Source: Diphasiastrum complanatum
Taxonomy: Eukaryota > Streptophyta > Lycopodiopsida > Lycopodiales > Lycopodiaceae
Direction of reading: 5' to 3'
Assembly: GCA_029204225.1 (NCBI GenBank)
Contig: CM055094.1
Location: forward strand, 72,384,384-72,448,383
Length of the DNA: 64,000 nt
Below the pieces are notes generated by a model that saw only the letters and a program-made list of their open reading frames with translations, searched no databases and was not told where the DNA came from. The first letter of the stretch is position 1. Each line of letters opens with the position of its first letter. A program made the translations under genes and the position numbers. Positions 24,299-36,289 of the stretch are shown here, piece after piece.

Positions 24299-25210
24299 TT
24301 GGCAACCTGCAGTCGGATGATGATATCCTGGTCTTTTAGTCGTACTAAAGAAGAGCACTTTGAACACTTGCGTCAAGTGTTCCAGGTCCTAAGAGAGAAT
24401 TCCTTGTTTGCAAAGGAATCAAAATGTGAATTCTTCAAGGAAGAGATTCACTACCTCGGACATATTATCTCCGCTGAGGGGATCAAGATGGATCCTGAAA
24501 AAGTAGCCGCAATTATGCGATGGCCAGCACCAACTTCGGTGGAAAAGCTGCAGATCTTCCTCAGATTGGCTGGATTTTACAGGAGGTTTATCCATCAGTA
24601 TGCCCTCTTGACTGCTCTTTTGACAGGTCTGCTCAAGGGTAAGGGCAAGTACTTTAGTTGGGGGCCTAAACAACAAGCGAGCTTTGAAGATCTAAAGGCT
24701 GCAATTGCAACTGCTCCTGTCTTAAGTTTAGTGGATCCAAATGAAGCATTCATAGTAGAGACTGATGCCAGTGATCAGGCAGTCGATGCTGTTCTCACTC
24801 AACACGACCGTCCAGCCGCGTTTGAGAGTAAGAAATTGAATAAACACCAGTTGAATTATTCCACTTATGAGAAGGAGTTGTTTGCAATAGTCTATGCTCT
24901 TAAGAAATGGAGGCACTACCTCTATGGAGCTAAGTTTGAGATCGTGTTTGATCAAGAAAGTATCAAGTGGCTTTCCTCCCAAAGCGGCTTAAAAGGAAGA
25001 AAAGCTCGTCGGGCTAAACTTCTCCAGGAGTTTGACTATCAACTAAGGTACAGGAAAGGGCGCTACAATGTGGTAGCAGATGCCCTGAGTCGAATGCCCA
25101 TGGTAAGCGCGCTAAGTTTTATGGCATTCAGGAGTGAATTCTTGGAATCACTCAGAGGAAAGTGTGTTAGTGATTCTCACTACGCAATTGTGTGGCAGGC
25201 TATTGAGTGA
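24299..25210 (+). pseudogene. Gypsy G1 RT C-terminal half and RNase H
   Basis: The sequence enters at a damaged catalytic box (DDDILVF followed by an in-frame TAG from one extra T). It then gives the RT thumb (CEFFKEEIHYLGHIIS) and connection (WPAPTSVEKLQIFLRLAGFY). RNase H follows, with ETDASDQAVDAVL (first Asp), STYEKELFAIVYALKKW (Glu) and the closing NVVADALSRMP (Asp). Residues 1 to ~180 of a normal gypsy RT are absent. RNase H itself looks intact, apart from FDQES where most elements have a TDHQS-type motif. Confidence 0.85.
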
Positions 25211-26500
25211 AGGAGTTCCACAGCCACACCAGGGCCATCAGATAATGTTGCGGGGCCATTGGAAGATGTTGCAGTTGCGTCGGGATGGGACGCGCCACCT
25301 GAAGATGTTGCGGAAACATCCGAAGTGGATGTGCCATCAGCAAGTGTTGCAAATGCTCGATGGAGGAATTTCTCCATTGAGGACGGGTACCTCCTTTATA
25401 AAGGAAGAGTATGTGTACCCAAGGACGGTGACTTTAGGCGCTAAATTCTTGAGGAAAGTCACAACAGTCCCAGTGCAAGGCATCCCGAGATAAAGAGGAC
25501 CTATGCTCTTGCAAAGGATAAGTTTTATTGGCCTAGTATGCAAAAAGACGTACAGGAGTACGTGCTAAGGTGCACCACATGCCAGGCCATAAAGGCTGAA
25601 CGCCTCAAGGTAGGCGGGCTCCTCCAGCCACTAGAGATACCCGATGGTAGATGAGAGAGTATCAGCATGGATTTTATAGAGGGTTACCGAGAACGAGTAA
25701 AGGCCATGACTCGATCTAGGTAGTTGTAGACCAATCGACCAAGATGGTGCAGTTTGTACCGACCAAGAAAACTGTTACAGCTCCAGAAGTCACCAGGCTT
25801 TTTATAGAAAACATTTATCAGCTATATGGCCTTCCCGCCAATATAGCCAATGATCGAGATCCAAAGTTTACAGGTAACTTTTGGAGGGCGTTGTTTAACA
25901 AGTTAGAAATTAAGTTGTCTATGAGCTCCACTGATCATCCCGAAACGGATGGTCAGACGGAAAGGGTCAGGTTCTAGAAGATATGCTACGAGCATATGTT
26001 AGTAAGAAGCAAACCAATTGGGAAGAGTATCTTCCACTTTTGGAGTTTGCTTATAACAGTACTAAACACACCACTACATGGTATAGTCCATTCATGTTGA
26101 TGTATGGATTTCAGCCTAGAGCCCCCATGGCCGTAGGGCTTAGGAAAGAAAAAGTACAGAGTGTTAGAGAGTTTCTTGAGGATATGGAAACCATGATCAA
26201 GATAGCTAAAGCTAATGTGAAGCAAGTGCAAGCGCGAGCTAAGCATTGTGCGGATAAAATCCATAGGGAAGTTACCTTCCAAGAAGGTGATCGGGTGTTC
26301 TTGATAGTTCCTGAAGACTCTACCACTCTAAGCACAGGCAAGTGTCCTAAGTTGTCCCCAAGGTATTGTGGTCATTCACAATACTCAAGAGAATAGGAAG
26401 TGCTTACCAGCTGGCTTTGCAAGAATCCGCAAAGGTACATCCGGTCTTTCATGTCAGTTCCCATCAGAGCATTTTCCTTGGCGGAGCTTTAGCAGATAGT
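25211..26500 (+). pseudogene. Gypsy G1 integrase
   Basis: An H2C2 zinc segment near 25,460-25,590 (YVLRCTTCQAIKAERLKVGG) is followed by the core: MDFIEGLPR, STKMVQFVPTKK, NDRDPKFTGNFW and DHPETDGQTERV with the catalytic Asp, Asp and Glu region. Stops fall after IPDGR, in the DSI*VVV stretch and after RVRF. The C-terminal part (PLLEFAYNSTKHTTT, FMLMYGFQPRAPM) is open at 25,983-26,396. No chromodomain and no 3' LTR follow; the sequence passes to the leader of G2 near 26,500. Confidence 0.85.
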
Positions 26501-27068
26501 TAGCGGAAGTACTTCCGCTAAATTTGGCGGCCGGAAGAAAAAAAAAAAAAAATTGGGCAGATTATTTCCGGCGCCCAAGTTCCAAATCCTTTTCCCTCTT
26601 TCTTTTGAATCCTCCATTTGATTCAGGGAGAGAATTCCCAGCCATCTTTTCAGCATTGATTGGAGGTTGTCCAGCGCCCTACTTCATCACATTTTCAGCC
26701 ATTGTTCCAGCAGAGTTTCAGCCATATTTCAGTTTTGATCGGAGGCTGTCCATCGCCCTATTTCATCACGTTTTCCACAGATTTCCAGCCATATTTTCAG
26801 CATTGATTGGAGGCTGTCCGGCGCCCACTTTCATTCTCCTTGTGGTCACATTTTCCAGCCAGCTCTTCGCACACGCTTGGATCTCTATCGAGAGGTATCT
26901 TTGCTGGTTTTTCCTTGCTTTCCACACCTTTTCTTGACATTTGTCATTTCCTTTCTTGCTCTTAGTGTCGTTTGTGTACCTAAGGCGTATTTGGGGTGAC
27001 GACAAAAGTCCGCTCCCTCCGATATTAAGCTTTTCTTACACTCTCTTCACTTCCTGCATTCCTTGACC
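26501..27068 (+). repeat. G2 leader with three imperfect tandem units
   Basis: GATTGGAGGTTGTCCAGCGC and close variants occur near 26,658, 26,737 and 26,803, each followed by CC(T/A)...TTTC and a TTCAGCC/TCCAGCC word. A poly-A run lies at 26,538. The units sit just upstream of the G2 gag start and are shared leader sequence rather than coding. A palindrome TAGCGGAAGTACTTCCGCTA lies near 26,500-26,520. Confidence 0.6.
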
Positions 27069-30000
27069 ATGGATACTTCCCCTACATCTTCTGAGCCTCG
27101 CATACCATCTTCCACTTACCTTGACGAAGTACGGCATGAATTCCGAGATCCTCTTAGGGAAGCCATGAGTGATGTACGCACTGATTTACGCCAGGAGTTA
27201 CAAGAGACGTTCACTGCTCTTTCTGCCCAGATTGCTGCACTATCATTACAGTCCAGTGTTTCTCCACTATCTCCACCTGTTCCCCCACAGCGTACATTTC
27301 CACCACCCGAGACTCCTTCATCTTCTGGTCCTTTGCCACGAGACTTTAAGGATAAGGTTCAACTTACTGTGTATTTTGGGTCATCCGATGGAAATGAACT
27401 CAAGAATTGGTATTCTAAGCTTGAGACCTACTTCCTTATGTTTCCTAAGACTGACATTCAGCGGATACATTTGGCTGCTTTACATTTGGAGGGCCGTGCT
27501 GCTACTTGGTGGCGCATGTTTCGCCAAACGGCTTCACACCTTGGCCTTGCTAGTTGGACAGAGTTTATGGCAGCACTCCGCCTAGCGATGATTGATCCTC
27601 AGTGGCTTATTCGACAGCGCGACATCTTTCGCAGTTTATCTCACACTGGTGACTTGGCTGCTTATACGACACGGTTTACAGAGCTTTCCTATCTATTCCC
27701 ATATATTTCTACATTGGAGCTCATCTCTCGCTACGTTGCTGGTCTATGAGGCGCACTCAGGTATGATGTTTCTTCTTTTTTTCCACTCACTCTTTCTCAC
27801 GCCATCTCCCTTGCTACCGCACTGCAGCACAAGTACTCTCCCATCTCTTCCTCTGTTTCTCGTCCTTCGCATCCTTTCACACGTCCTATTTTTTTCTCTC
27901 CATGCTCTGCTAGTCCCACATCTGTCAGTTCACCTTCGTCCACTCTTCCTTCTACACCACGTCCTCCTTTTTCTCCTCGCCCTGTTTTTGTTCGTCGCTA
28001 CTCACAGTCTGAGATGTCTAAGATCTGTGAGAAGCGCTTATGTTTCAACTGTAAGAGTCCTGATCATATCGCCCGTGATTGTTGACAGCCTGCCACTGCT
28101 ACTGCCGTCTATTTCCATGATGCTGACACACCTGATGATAGTCCTGATTCTGCCATATGCCTTCATATTCTTGATGATGACCCACCTGTTGATCAGTTTG
28201 CCACACCCACTGAGCCTGTTCCTGATCCCCCTGATCTAGCTGTATGCCATGCTCAGCTTGCTTATGCCACTTGGGCCGGTAAGTCGGGTCCACGCCATAT
28301 CCGTCTTCGCGGACGTATCACTGGTCGTGAGTTTATTGCCCTTGTTGACACGGGTAGCACTCACTCGTTTCTCAGCAGTCATATTACTACACGCATTCGT
28401 GCTATGCCAGTCACTACGCCTCATCCCCTGCATGTTGAGGTTGCCAGCGCACACTCTTTTCCTAGCATGCAGATGTATCAGCAACTTTCATATCGGATTG
28501 GAGACTTCCTTGGTTAGGCATATTTTCATATTATTCCACTTACACGGTACGATCTTATCCTCGGTGCTGATTGGTTTGCATCCCTTGGTGCGGTTACAAT
28601 AGACCTCCAGCAGCAAACATTGACATTCTCTCATGATGGTACTCAGCATATATTTTCCGGTATTGATTCTCGGCAAGACTATCAGCTTATTTTCGAGAAG
28701 CAGTTCATACGAAGCCTCCCGAAGGCCCACTATGCGGCTATTCTTTCTGTTCAGCCAGTTCAGCCTATTGCGGATGCACCACCTTTGCCACAGGTATTTT
28801 CTGAACTGTTGCGTGAATTTGAGCATGTTTTTAGAGAGCCGACTCAGTTACCACCTTTACGAGATGTCAACCACCATATAGACCTTGTTTCCTCTGCATC
28901 ACCTCCTTCTCGTCCTCCTTTTCGTCTGTCTATTGTTGAGCGCAAGGAAGTCCAGCGTCAGGTGTCTGATTTATTACGTCAAGGCCTTATTGTTCCTAGC
29001 CACAGTCCTTTTGGTGCTCCTGTTTTACTTGTTGATAAGAAGGATGGTACTAAATGTCTATGTATTGATTATCGTGCTTTAAATAAACTTACTATCCGTA
29101 ATCAGTACCATATCCCTCATATGGATGACCTGTTTGACCAGTTAGGCCAAGCCAAGATCTTTTCTAAACTTGACCTCCGTTCCGGTTATCACCAGATTCG
29201 TATGCATCCTCCTGATGAGCACAAGACAACTTTCCGTACCCACTTTGGTCTGTATGAGTTTTGTGTCCTTCCTTTTGGTGTTACCAATGGCCCGCCCACT
29301 TTTCAAAATGTCATGAATAACATGCTTGGAAAGTGTGTCATTGTTTATTTTGACGATATCCTCACTTATAGCACCACTCTCTCTCTTCATGTTCAGCACG
29401 TTCGTTCTGTTTTTGTTTTGTTAGTTACTCATCATCCGTATGCTAAACGTTCTAAATGTTCTTTTGTTGTTGTACAAATCGAGTTTTTGGGCTTCTTTGT
29501 TACTAATAGTACTGTTCGTCTTGACCCTCGTAAGGTCCGTTCTATTCTTTCATGGCCTGTGCCTGCTGATGTTCATGATGTTCGTATGTTTCTTGGTCTT
29601 GCTATCCATCTTCGTAAACCAGTTGCTCATTTTGCCACTCTTGCATCTCCTTTGCATGCTCTGTTGAAAAAGGAAACTTCGTTTGCTTGGACTCCCGCAT
29701 GTCAGTCAGCTTTTGATACTTTGAAGGTTAAGCTTACCACTGCCCCTGTTTTATGTCTTCTAGATTTTTCCCAGCCTTTTGCTGTTGAGACTGATGCTAG
29801 TTCCACAGGATTAGGTGCTTTGTTACGTCAGTGTCAGTGTGTTATTGCATATGAATCCCGTCGTCTTCGTTCGTATGAGCAGCGCTATTCCACTCATGAA
29901 AAAGAGTTGCTTGCTATCATTTTTGCTTTAAAGAAGTGGCGTCATTATCTGTATCGTGTTCCGTTTGATCTTTTTACTGATCACCAGTCACTTCGTTATT

Positions 30001-30870
30001 TGTATACACAAAAGGATCTTAGTGATCGTCAGTACCGTTGGCTTCAGTTTTTACAGTCCTTTCATTTTGATATTCATTATAAGCCTGGTAAAAGTAACGT
30101 TGCTGCTGATGCTTTGTCTCGTTTACCTGCTCTTACTTACAGTCTTGTTACGTCTCCCCACTCTTGGTATGATGATCTTCCTCAGGCTTATGCCACATGC
30201 CCATACTTTCGTGATGTTATGTCGTCTGCCTCTCGTCCTTCCTCTCACCCTCACCAGGTTTATTCCATTGTTAATCATCGTTTGTTTCACTATGGTTCGT
30301 TATGTATTCCCAGCACTCTCGACATACGTCCACAGCTCCTTCTTGATGCCCATTCCTCTCCTGTTGGTGGCCATTTTGGTTTTCAAAAGTCCTTGTTCCG
30401 TTTGAAAGAACATTTTTATTGGCCTTCCATGAAGCGTGAGCTTTCCCACCTTATTCATACTTGTGATTTTTGCCTTCGTAACAAGTATTCCCGTGAAAAA
30501 CTTGGCGGTCTCCTTCAAAGTTGGCCTATTCCTTCCCGCCAGTGGACTGATATATCTATGGACTTCATTTTAGGTCTTCCCCGTACTCAGCGTGGTCATG
30601 ACTCTTGTTTGGTGGTAGTTGATAGGTTTTCTAAACAAGCTCATTTCATACCAGTCAGACGTACTATTACAGCAGAGCAGTGTGGTCGTATATTTATTTC
30701 TGAGATTTTCCGCTTACATGGTCTCCCACGATCTATACTTACTGATCAGGATACCAAGTTTACATCAGGTTTTTGGACAGAGCTTATGCGTATCTTGGAT
30801 GTTAGGATACTTATGGGCACTGCTTATCATTCTCCTGTGGATGGTCAGTCTGAGGTTATTAGTGTGAGGC
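27069..30870 (+). pseudogene. Gypsy G2 gag-pol, near-continuous single frame
   Basis: From ATG 27,069 one frame runs about 3.8 kb with only three stops: TGA 27,747, TGA 28,083 and TAG 28,515. Domains in order: gag coiled coil and core (LKNWYSKLETYF, LHLEGRAATWWRMF); zinc knuckle CFNCKSPDHIARDC (~28,040); protease (ALVDTGSTHSFLS, ~28,340); RT (LVDKKDGTKCLCIDYRALN, FSKLDLRSGYHQI, YFDDILTYS); RNase H (ETDASSTGLGALL, THEKELLAIIFALKKW, NVAADALSRLP); H2C2 zinc domain; integrase core (MDFILGLPRTQRGHD, TDQDTKFTSGFW). It ends abruptly at VDGQSEV. Gag and pol share one frame, as in many plant gypsy elements. No flanking LTR pair is visible. Confidence 0.9.
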
Positions 30871-31057
30871 CGCCCATCCATGTGTTTGATCATTTGATCC
30901 ATTGCTCTTGCTTAAATCATAGTGTAAAGCATCTAGATCAAGATCTAACATCTAGAACTTGATAGATCTTTGGATGAAGCAATCAATAACTCTTAATGAT
31001 TGATAGTACAATCAGTATTTGTCCTTTTTCTCTGAAAATTGACATGGTATCAGAGCC
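30871..31057 (+). other. LTR 3' end plus primer-binding site of another element
   Basis: G2 integrase stops at this junction. The following AT-rich segment ends in ATTGACA, then TGGTATCAGAGCC (31,045-31,057), a tRNA-iMet primer-binding site. It is the tail of an LTR whose start was lost at the G2 junction. Confidence 0.7.
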
Positions 31058-31633
31058 AAGTCTAAGAGTGATCTAAATGATTAATAGTACTTGAGAAATC
31101 ATTGACAATTTGTTGTTTTTGAGTTCTAGTTAAGAGGGCGAGTTCAAAGAGAGAAGTAACATCATTGTTTTTGGTCAAGATCGATTTGTGGGCTGCTGAA
31201 GTACTGTCCACACGTGTGAAACCGTACAGCAACCTTCAAATTAACTTCCATAAGTGTCTTTGATCCAAAAAAGTGCATACTAGTCCAAAATTCAAGGTTT
31301 TTAGTGCATTGTCTAGATCTAGGTTCAATCTATTGAATGCTAATGATCAAATAGTGATTTGAGTCATTGAAGTGATTCATTTTGAAGCATTAAATCAGAT
31401 CTTTAAGGTTCAGCATCTCCACATCCAGTGTAGAACCTCAGCTGCCACCGCACCAAAACAACATTGTCGAAGGATAGAACACAACACATGGCAATTCCAC
31501 CCCGTTTCCAGCAGCTATCTCTGCTCATCTGTCTCACGATTACACTCCTTCCCAACCTATGGAGGGATTTTTGATCTATGAACTAGGCTTGCTAAAACAG
31601 TAACTGCATGAACTTCAACAACGGGTAAGCTAT
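31058..31633 (+). other. Leader-like non-coding stretch
   Basis: Sequence after the primer-binding site without gag or pol motifs. It ends where a LINE ORF1 relic begins. No other feature seen. Confidence 0.35.
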
Positions 31634-32310
31634 TTGGAATCTAAAAATGGCAACATCAAGTTAAAAATGGGAGATCTACAGGCTGAAAATCTGGTATTGA
31701 AGACGGAGCTTATAGAGGTGAATGATAAAATGAAGAAAGAAATGGACGCATTGACGCATGAGCTTAGGGCTCAACCTATTCTTGCCACACCGGAATCCTC
31801 AAACCGTTTCAAAGAATTGGAAGATAAGATTGAGCAACATAGGAATAAACCATGTCTTGGGCAACGGTGCTCAAGAAAGGTATTAAACCTACTGCACCTA
31901 TCTCTTCGGTCATTTCAGCTACTCTCTCGGAGGAGAGACTTCGGGGCAGCAAAGCACTCAACATTCGGGTACGTGGCATTGTCGATACCCAAAAGAAGTA
32001 AAACGTTTTCTTGAAACCACATTAGGCCACCATAGTGAATACGGCATCGCGGACAAAACGTGATAATACTACCTTGATTATTCGTTTCACCTCGTCTATC
32101 ACTCGTAGAGATGTCCTACGTAAGAGAGCTAAGTTGAAAGATACACGAATCTTCATGGATGATAATCTCACATACATCCAAGTGGAAGAAAGGCATCAAG
32201 CCTTCTAGGAAGCCAAAGCGTCGGGCCGGCATGTGATTTATCGGGATGGACAGGTTCGTTACATTGACAATGTACCCACAGGCTCCTGCCAATAGGGAGT
32301 TGGGGCCCCG
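31634..32310 (+). pseudogene. LINE ORF1 relic
   Basis: A coiled coil (LEDKIEQH, preceded by many Lys/Glu heptads) leads to SEERLRGSKALNIRVRGIV, an ORF1 RRM-like motif. FLETTLGHHSEYG and RRDVLRKRAKLKDTRIF-DDNLTYIQVEE then close ORF1 in shifting frames. ORF1 proteins of LINEs bind the element RNA. It is directly followed by the endonuclease start of ORF2. Several stops and frame changes mark it as dead. A related ORF1 end occurs at 43.8 kb. Confidence 0.65.
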
Positions 32311-33265
32311 TCCACACCACCTGCGTATTGGGATTTGGAATTGTAATGGTATACACTCTTCATCTACTGCCAACAACCTTATGGATTTCATTACGGATAG
32401 GGATATTCTGTTATTTATGGAGACACATGAGAGCTAGATCAGAGGGCTACCTACATTCTCAGGCCACAGATGGGACTCAATATGTAAGGCAGAGGCGGCA
32501 GAGGTTCAGGTGGGGTCGCATGTTTATACAGAGAGTCACTGCACTCGATTATAGAGTTTATCAAACATGACGAGTATGCATGTTATATATGGATCCATCT
32601 CATTGGACGTGATATTGGACTGGCCCGGGATATTAGGAACAATGAAAAGAGGACCAACACGATTGAAGAGTGACTCTGGATCTCCACCCACTATCCTGTA
32701 CCTGGCTCTACATCCACATGCCACCAAATAGGACCAGTGCCCAACCTCCAGGAGGCCATGCACTCCTCTCACATGCACAGTTACCATTGTGCATGTGGAT
32801 GCTCCTCATGCATACTGTACATGTAGGCACATAGGTCCTACCTAACTTTAGGGACCCACCCTTAGTAACTAAGGGTGCCCTCTACTTAGTGGCACTCCCT
32901 ATAGATATAGACCAAGCCCTCTAGATCCTAGTACCTAAGGGTTATTATCCCGAACTACGGGGCTGAGTGTCACCCCGCCGGGACCCCCTAGGACTAACGA
33001 GTCACATGTATCCCTGTATTTGCCAATGGCCATAACACGGGATCTCTTCATTGCTGCATGCTACTTTCCTTCAGAGTCGTCCTCTTATGTAGAGGGCATT
33101 GGTTCTCCCTTCACTGATCTCTCCACAGATATTATCAGATTCTTAGATCGAGGTTCTATTCTTCTTACTGGTGATTTTAACGCCAGAACGGTTGCGCGAC
33201 AAGTAGAGTTCCATGATGCTGCTCCATTTTCCTTCTATATGGAGATCTACTTGAAAATCTTCTAG
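32311..33265 (+). pseudogene. LINE ORF2 endonuclease, split by a solo LTR
   Basis: LRIGIWNCNGIHSSS and DILLFMETHES (32,322-32,437) are the first two boxes of a LINE apurinic-type endonuclease, with the catalytic Asn and Glu. After the solo LTR the frame resumes as RDLFIAACYFPSES and SILLTGDFNART, the conserved GDFN box with Asp and Asn. The two halves meet at the duplicated CGGGA. The protein ends at 33,265 and no RT follows at this place. Confidence 0.8.
32631..33037 (-). mobile_element. Solo LTR of the G1 family with 5-bp target duplication
   Basis: The 407-bp sequence is the reverse complement of the G1 LTR at 21,855-22,262 with scattered substitutions. It is flanked by CGGGA at 32,626-32,630 and 33,038-33,042. 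The perfect duplication proves both LTR ends (TG...TA). It interrupts the LINE endonuclease, so it is younger than that LINE copy. It arises by recombination between the LTRs of a full element. Confidence 0.92.
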
Positions 33266-33549
33266 AAGTCAAAATTCGTCTACTTCAGCTTATTCCACAC
33301 ATGTGACATGTCCTCTACACATGGGATATGACACCTAACCAAAGGATGTGGCTCATGCAATCAATAGATTGATGCCATGTGTCATATGTCTAGAAAACTA
33401 GTTTTTGGCCTTTTTAGCCACTAGAACTTGAATTAAATCATATGTACAACCTATATGATTATGGTACATGACAAGTACACTATTTTCACACGTGGGAACA
33501 GGCTCCACACATGTGTGATCTACGCATATGAGCCATTGATTGTGATGAT
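33266..33549. other. Unassigned sequence between LINE fragments
   Basis: Words such as ACACATGTGACATGTCC and ACACATGGGATATGACA recur. No frame seen. Confidence 0.3.
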
Positions 33550-33670
33550 ATGGGAGTTACCAAGACCTCACTTCACACAGCCGCCTCAGTTTCCTTTCCA
33601 TCCACACCCCACCGACACGCAATCACGCCAGCTCGCCCTGCTCGGCCTATGTGGTTTGATACTTTTGTCC
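33550..33670 (+). pseudogene. LINE linker fragment
   Basis: SLHTAASVSFPSTPHRH and ARPMWFD match the HTAASLAFPSPRPTHP...PWY segment of the LINE copy near 39,750, the linker between endonuclease and RT. Short and isolated. Confidence 0.55.
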
Positions 33671-34125
33671 CGAATAAATACTGTAGGAATTACCACATTG
33701 ACTTGACTTTCATTCATTGTCGAATAACATGATTCCAAATTACCCTCAACTCTAGTTGACTGAAAATACTATAAATATTATAACTAGTGCAATAACATCG
33801 TTCTACACTTTTTGACTGTTAAATGTTTCTTACATTTTTATGGTTGGTTTAATTTTATATTTTTTACCCATAGACCTGTTAATCTAAGTGATAGGGGGTT
33901 AAAGATCTCAAATACTAGATGAATGAGGATGTGAAAATGAAAATGAAAAGCAATCCATTATGAGTAACAAAAGCCATTATCTTTCAAGAGAATAATTACC
34001 TTGGAGGAGAAAAGGGCGGTTCTACACGTAGCATGAGAGAAGCGGTTGCACGAAGATGGACAATTTTTAGGAATTATGGCCCCAATGGGTAAGTTGGTCC
34101 GCTCAAATGTTCACAACTTGGCGTA
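33671..34125. other. Unassigned AT-rich sequence
   Basis: No frame, repeat partner or RNA gene seen. Confidence 0.3.
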
Positions 34126-34494
34126 TCAGCCTGTGGAAGAACTATAGAGAAGCCCAATGAGTCGTCTCTCTTCTGATTCATCAGAGGCCTGCTTTTTATG
34201 GCGAAGAATGTGGGTATAAAGACGACGTGTGGAGCGTAAAAGATGGGGGGTGTGCATGCATGTGTATGTGACAAGGTGATGGTGGGAACGACATTCATTT
34301 TCATACCAAGGAGGGCGTACTGATTTAAACTTAGTAGATTTGGTTTTCTTATTATAAGATTTGGAAGGAAAGGCAATTGCCGCAGTGGTATAGAGTGTTG
34401 TAGTAAGGAAGGAAGCTTGTGCTTCTAGTGAGTTGTGACGTGGGAAGATGTGGAGCAGGGCGATAAGCGAGTGCTGATAAACTAGTGCAAGCAA
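34126..34494 (-). pseudogene. LINE linker fragment, inverted
   Basis: A 122-residue minus frame contains ALLHIFPRHNSLEAQAS, TTAAIAFPSKSYNKK and RPPWYENECRSHHH. This is the same linker seen at 33.55 and 39.75 kb, with the PWY-x-x-EC box. The orientation opposite to its neighbours shows an inversion or a separate insertion. Confidence 0.65.
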
Positions 34495-34589
34495 ATGATC
34501 AAAGATGTATTTGGGTGGACAAGCCAGAGATGGGGGTGAGAACTGCCAAGGTGAAGAAATACTGCCAAAAAAGAGGAAGGAATGATCAG

Positions 34590-34591
<2 letters not shown>

Positions 34592-34643
<52 letters not shown>
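34592..34643. repeat. (GA)n microsatellite, about 52 bp
   Basis: Uninterrupted GA tract. Confidence 0.97.
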
Positions 34644-34645
<2 letters not shown>

Positions 34646-34699
34646 GTGGGACTTAGAACGTTAAAGGAAAAGAGAGGGGAGACTCAAGACAGTAATTAG

Positions 34700-35320
34700 A
34701 GAGTCAAGACATTGTGCAGCGGGATCCTTCGTGGGATCATGCGAAGCAAGAAACTTGAGTGCAAAGCTTTTAAGAGGTGTTTTTATATGTGCAGCCTCCC
34801 CTTTCACTTGGCTACACACCTTCATGAAAGAGTTTGTGACAATGATGACTACGATCATGAGAGTGGGGGGGCTCAGCATAGAGCAATTGAGGACAACTCA
34901 CCTAGTCACCAAGCAACAAAAGGTGGACAAGGGGCTAGAGCCCATTAGGAAGACATGGAAAAGATTTACCCAGTGCCCAAAGCCCACTTGTTATAACTTA
35001 CCATTGATCGATTGTATGTTGTTGCAATTTGTCACTATCCAGTGTTAATTTGTTAGTAGACCTTAACTTGATAGTTATTTTTTGACAGTGGGAGCTTTCG
35101 AACCAGGTATGGGTGTTCCATCATATTAGATAGATGGACTGATGGTAGGAGGCCCTACATTGTAAATATCATGGTGTGTTGCTTAATGGGCACTATGTTT
35201 CTGAGATCGGTCAACACCTCGAAGGAAGTCACAATGCTAGATGACCGAACATTATTCGGATATATTGATGATGTCATTGCAGACGTGAGGGACAAAAACG
35301 ATGTGTGTATTCACAAATGA
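34700..35320 (+). pseudogene. hAT transposase relic (DUF659-type region)
   Basis: The frame from 34,731 gives ARNLSAKLLRGVF, FMKEFVTMMTTIMRVGG and SIEQLRTTHLVTKQQKV, typical of plant hAT transposases downstream of the BED finger. From about 35,137 comes LDRWTDGRRPYIVNIMV, then LMGTMFLRSVNTSKEV and TLFGYIDDVIADV, the DxWTD box with its catalytic Asp. An intron or indel lies near 35,048-35,090. The BED finger, the later catalytic residues and the hAT dimerisation domain are absent, so this is a fragment. Confidence 0.8.
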
Positions 35321-36289
35321 AAAATCAAGAACACAAGGCTTAGGAAATAATACAAACATTCTACTTAAGCTATGCACAAGAGCAACCAAGCATCGAGTTC
35401 ACCTCTATGCAATCCCCTAAGCACATTAAGCATGAGAGAAAGAGAGAGAGAGAGCAAAGCATTCACATATAATAACTTGTAGTCCTTTCACTAATGAATC
35501 AAATCATTGAGTACACGACGGTCTCTTTAATAGAGAATTACTAGGAACATTTTCTAAACTTTACTTGTGGGACTTATGCCCAAGTTACAAGTTACAAAGC
35601 TCAACTTGACATTTGAAACAAATTATAATTCTAAGTGTAATCTTGTAACCTCTGCAAAATAAATCCTCTTGGGCTTATACTCGTAGGCTGCCAATTGGGC
35701 TTTCTACTTTAACCAAATGTGCTTTTGTCATGGTAGCGGCCTGCCTTTATAAACACTTTTAGTCTTTACTGGCCTAGCTTGATTGTTTTTGCACTCCAAT
35801 TTCCAATAGTTTCAACTTTTCATATTAATATACTTTTTGATTGCATCGTCATAACTTGAAGATTGTTGAGATTTTATAAACTTTAAAATTTTCATGTCTC
35901 TCTCTACAACATTTTGTTCTATGCTTCTTAGAGCCTATGCGGTTGGCTATAGATATATTTTTACTCTGAATGTTGTGAATATCAATAATATGATCATTGC
36001 TTATGAGAAAGTGCTAGAGAAAGCATAATCACTACATAATATACAAATAAAGAAAAAAAGAAAATTCTTCACCATAGGAGTTGAATCACTATTTATTCAA
36101 TCTACTCACGAATTTATGGATGGTATGAGCATGCACATAGCCAAGATGTATCTCTAGCTATGAAGATGTGTCTTGGTGAGAGTTGAGAGAAATGATTAAG
36201 TGTATGGGTTGACAACGATTATTGGAGACATGATGGTGTTCTCAGAGCCATCATTGAGAAAGCTCAGCAGAGGAGAAAACCCCAAAACT
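35321..36289. other. Unassigned stretch before gypsy G3
   Basis: AT-rich with a short (GA)n run near 35,440. A protein-like piece (DNDYWRHDGVLRAIIEKAQ, 36,210-36,270) touches the integrase of G3 but is not a clear part of it. No LTR boundary was found. Confidence 0.3.

Noticed and set aside
27169-29667. Long hydrophobic frames overlapping G2 in another frame
   Set aside because: They are shadows of the T-rich gag-pol coding sequence and have no domain.
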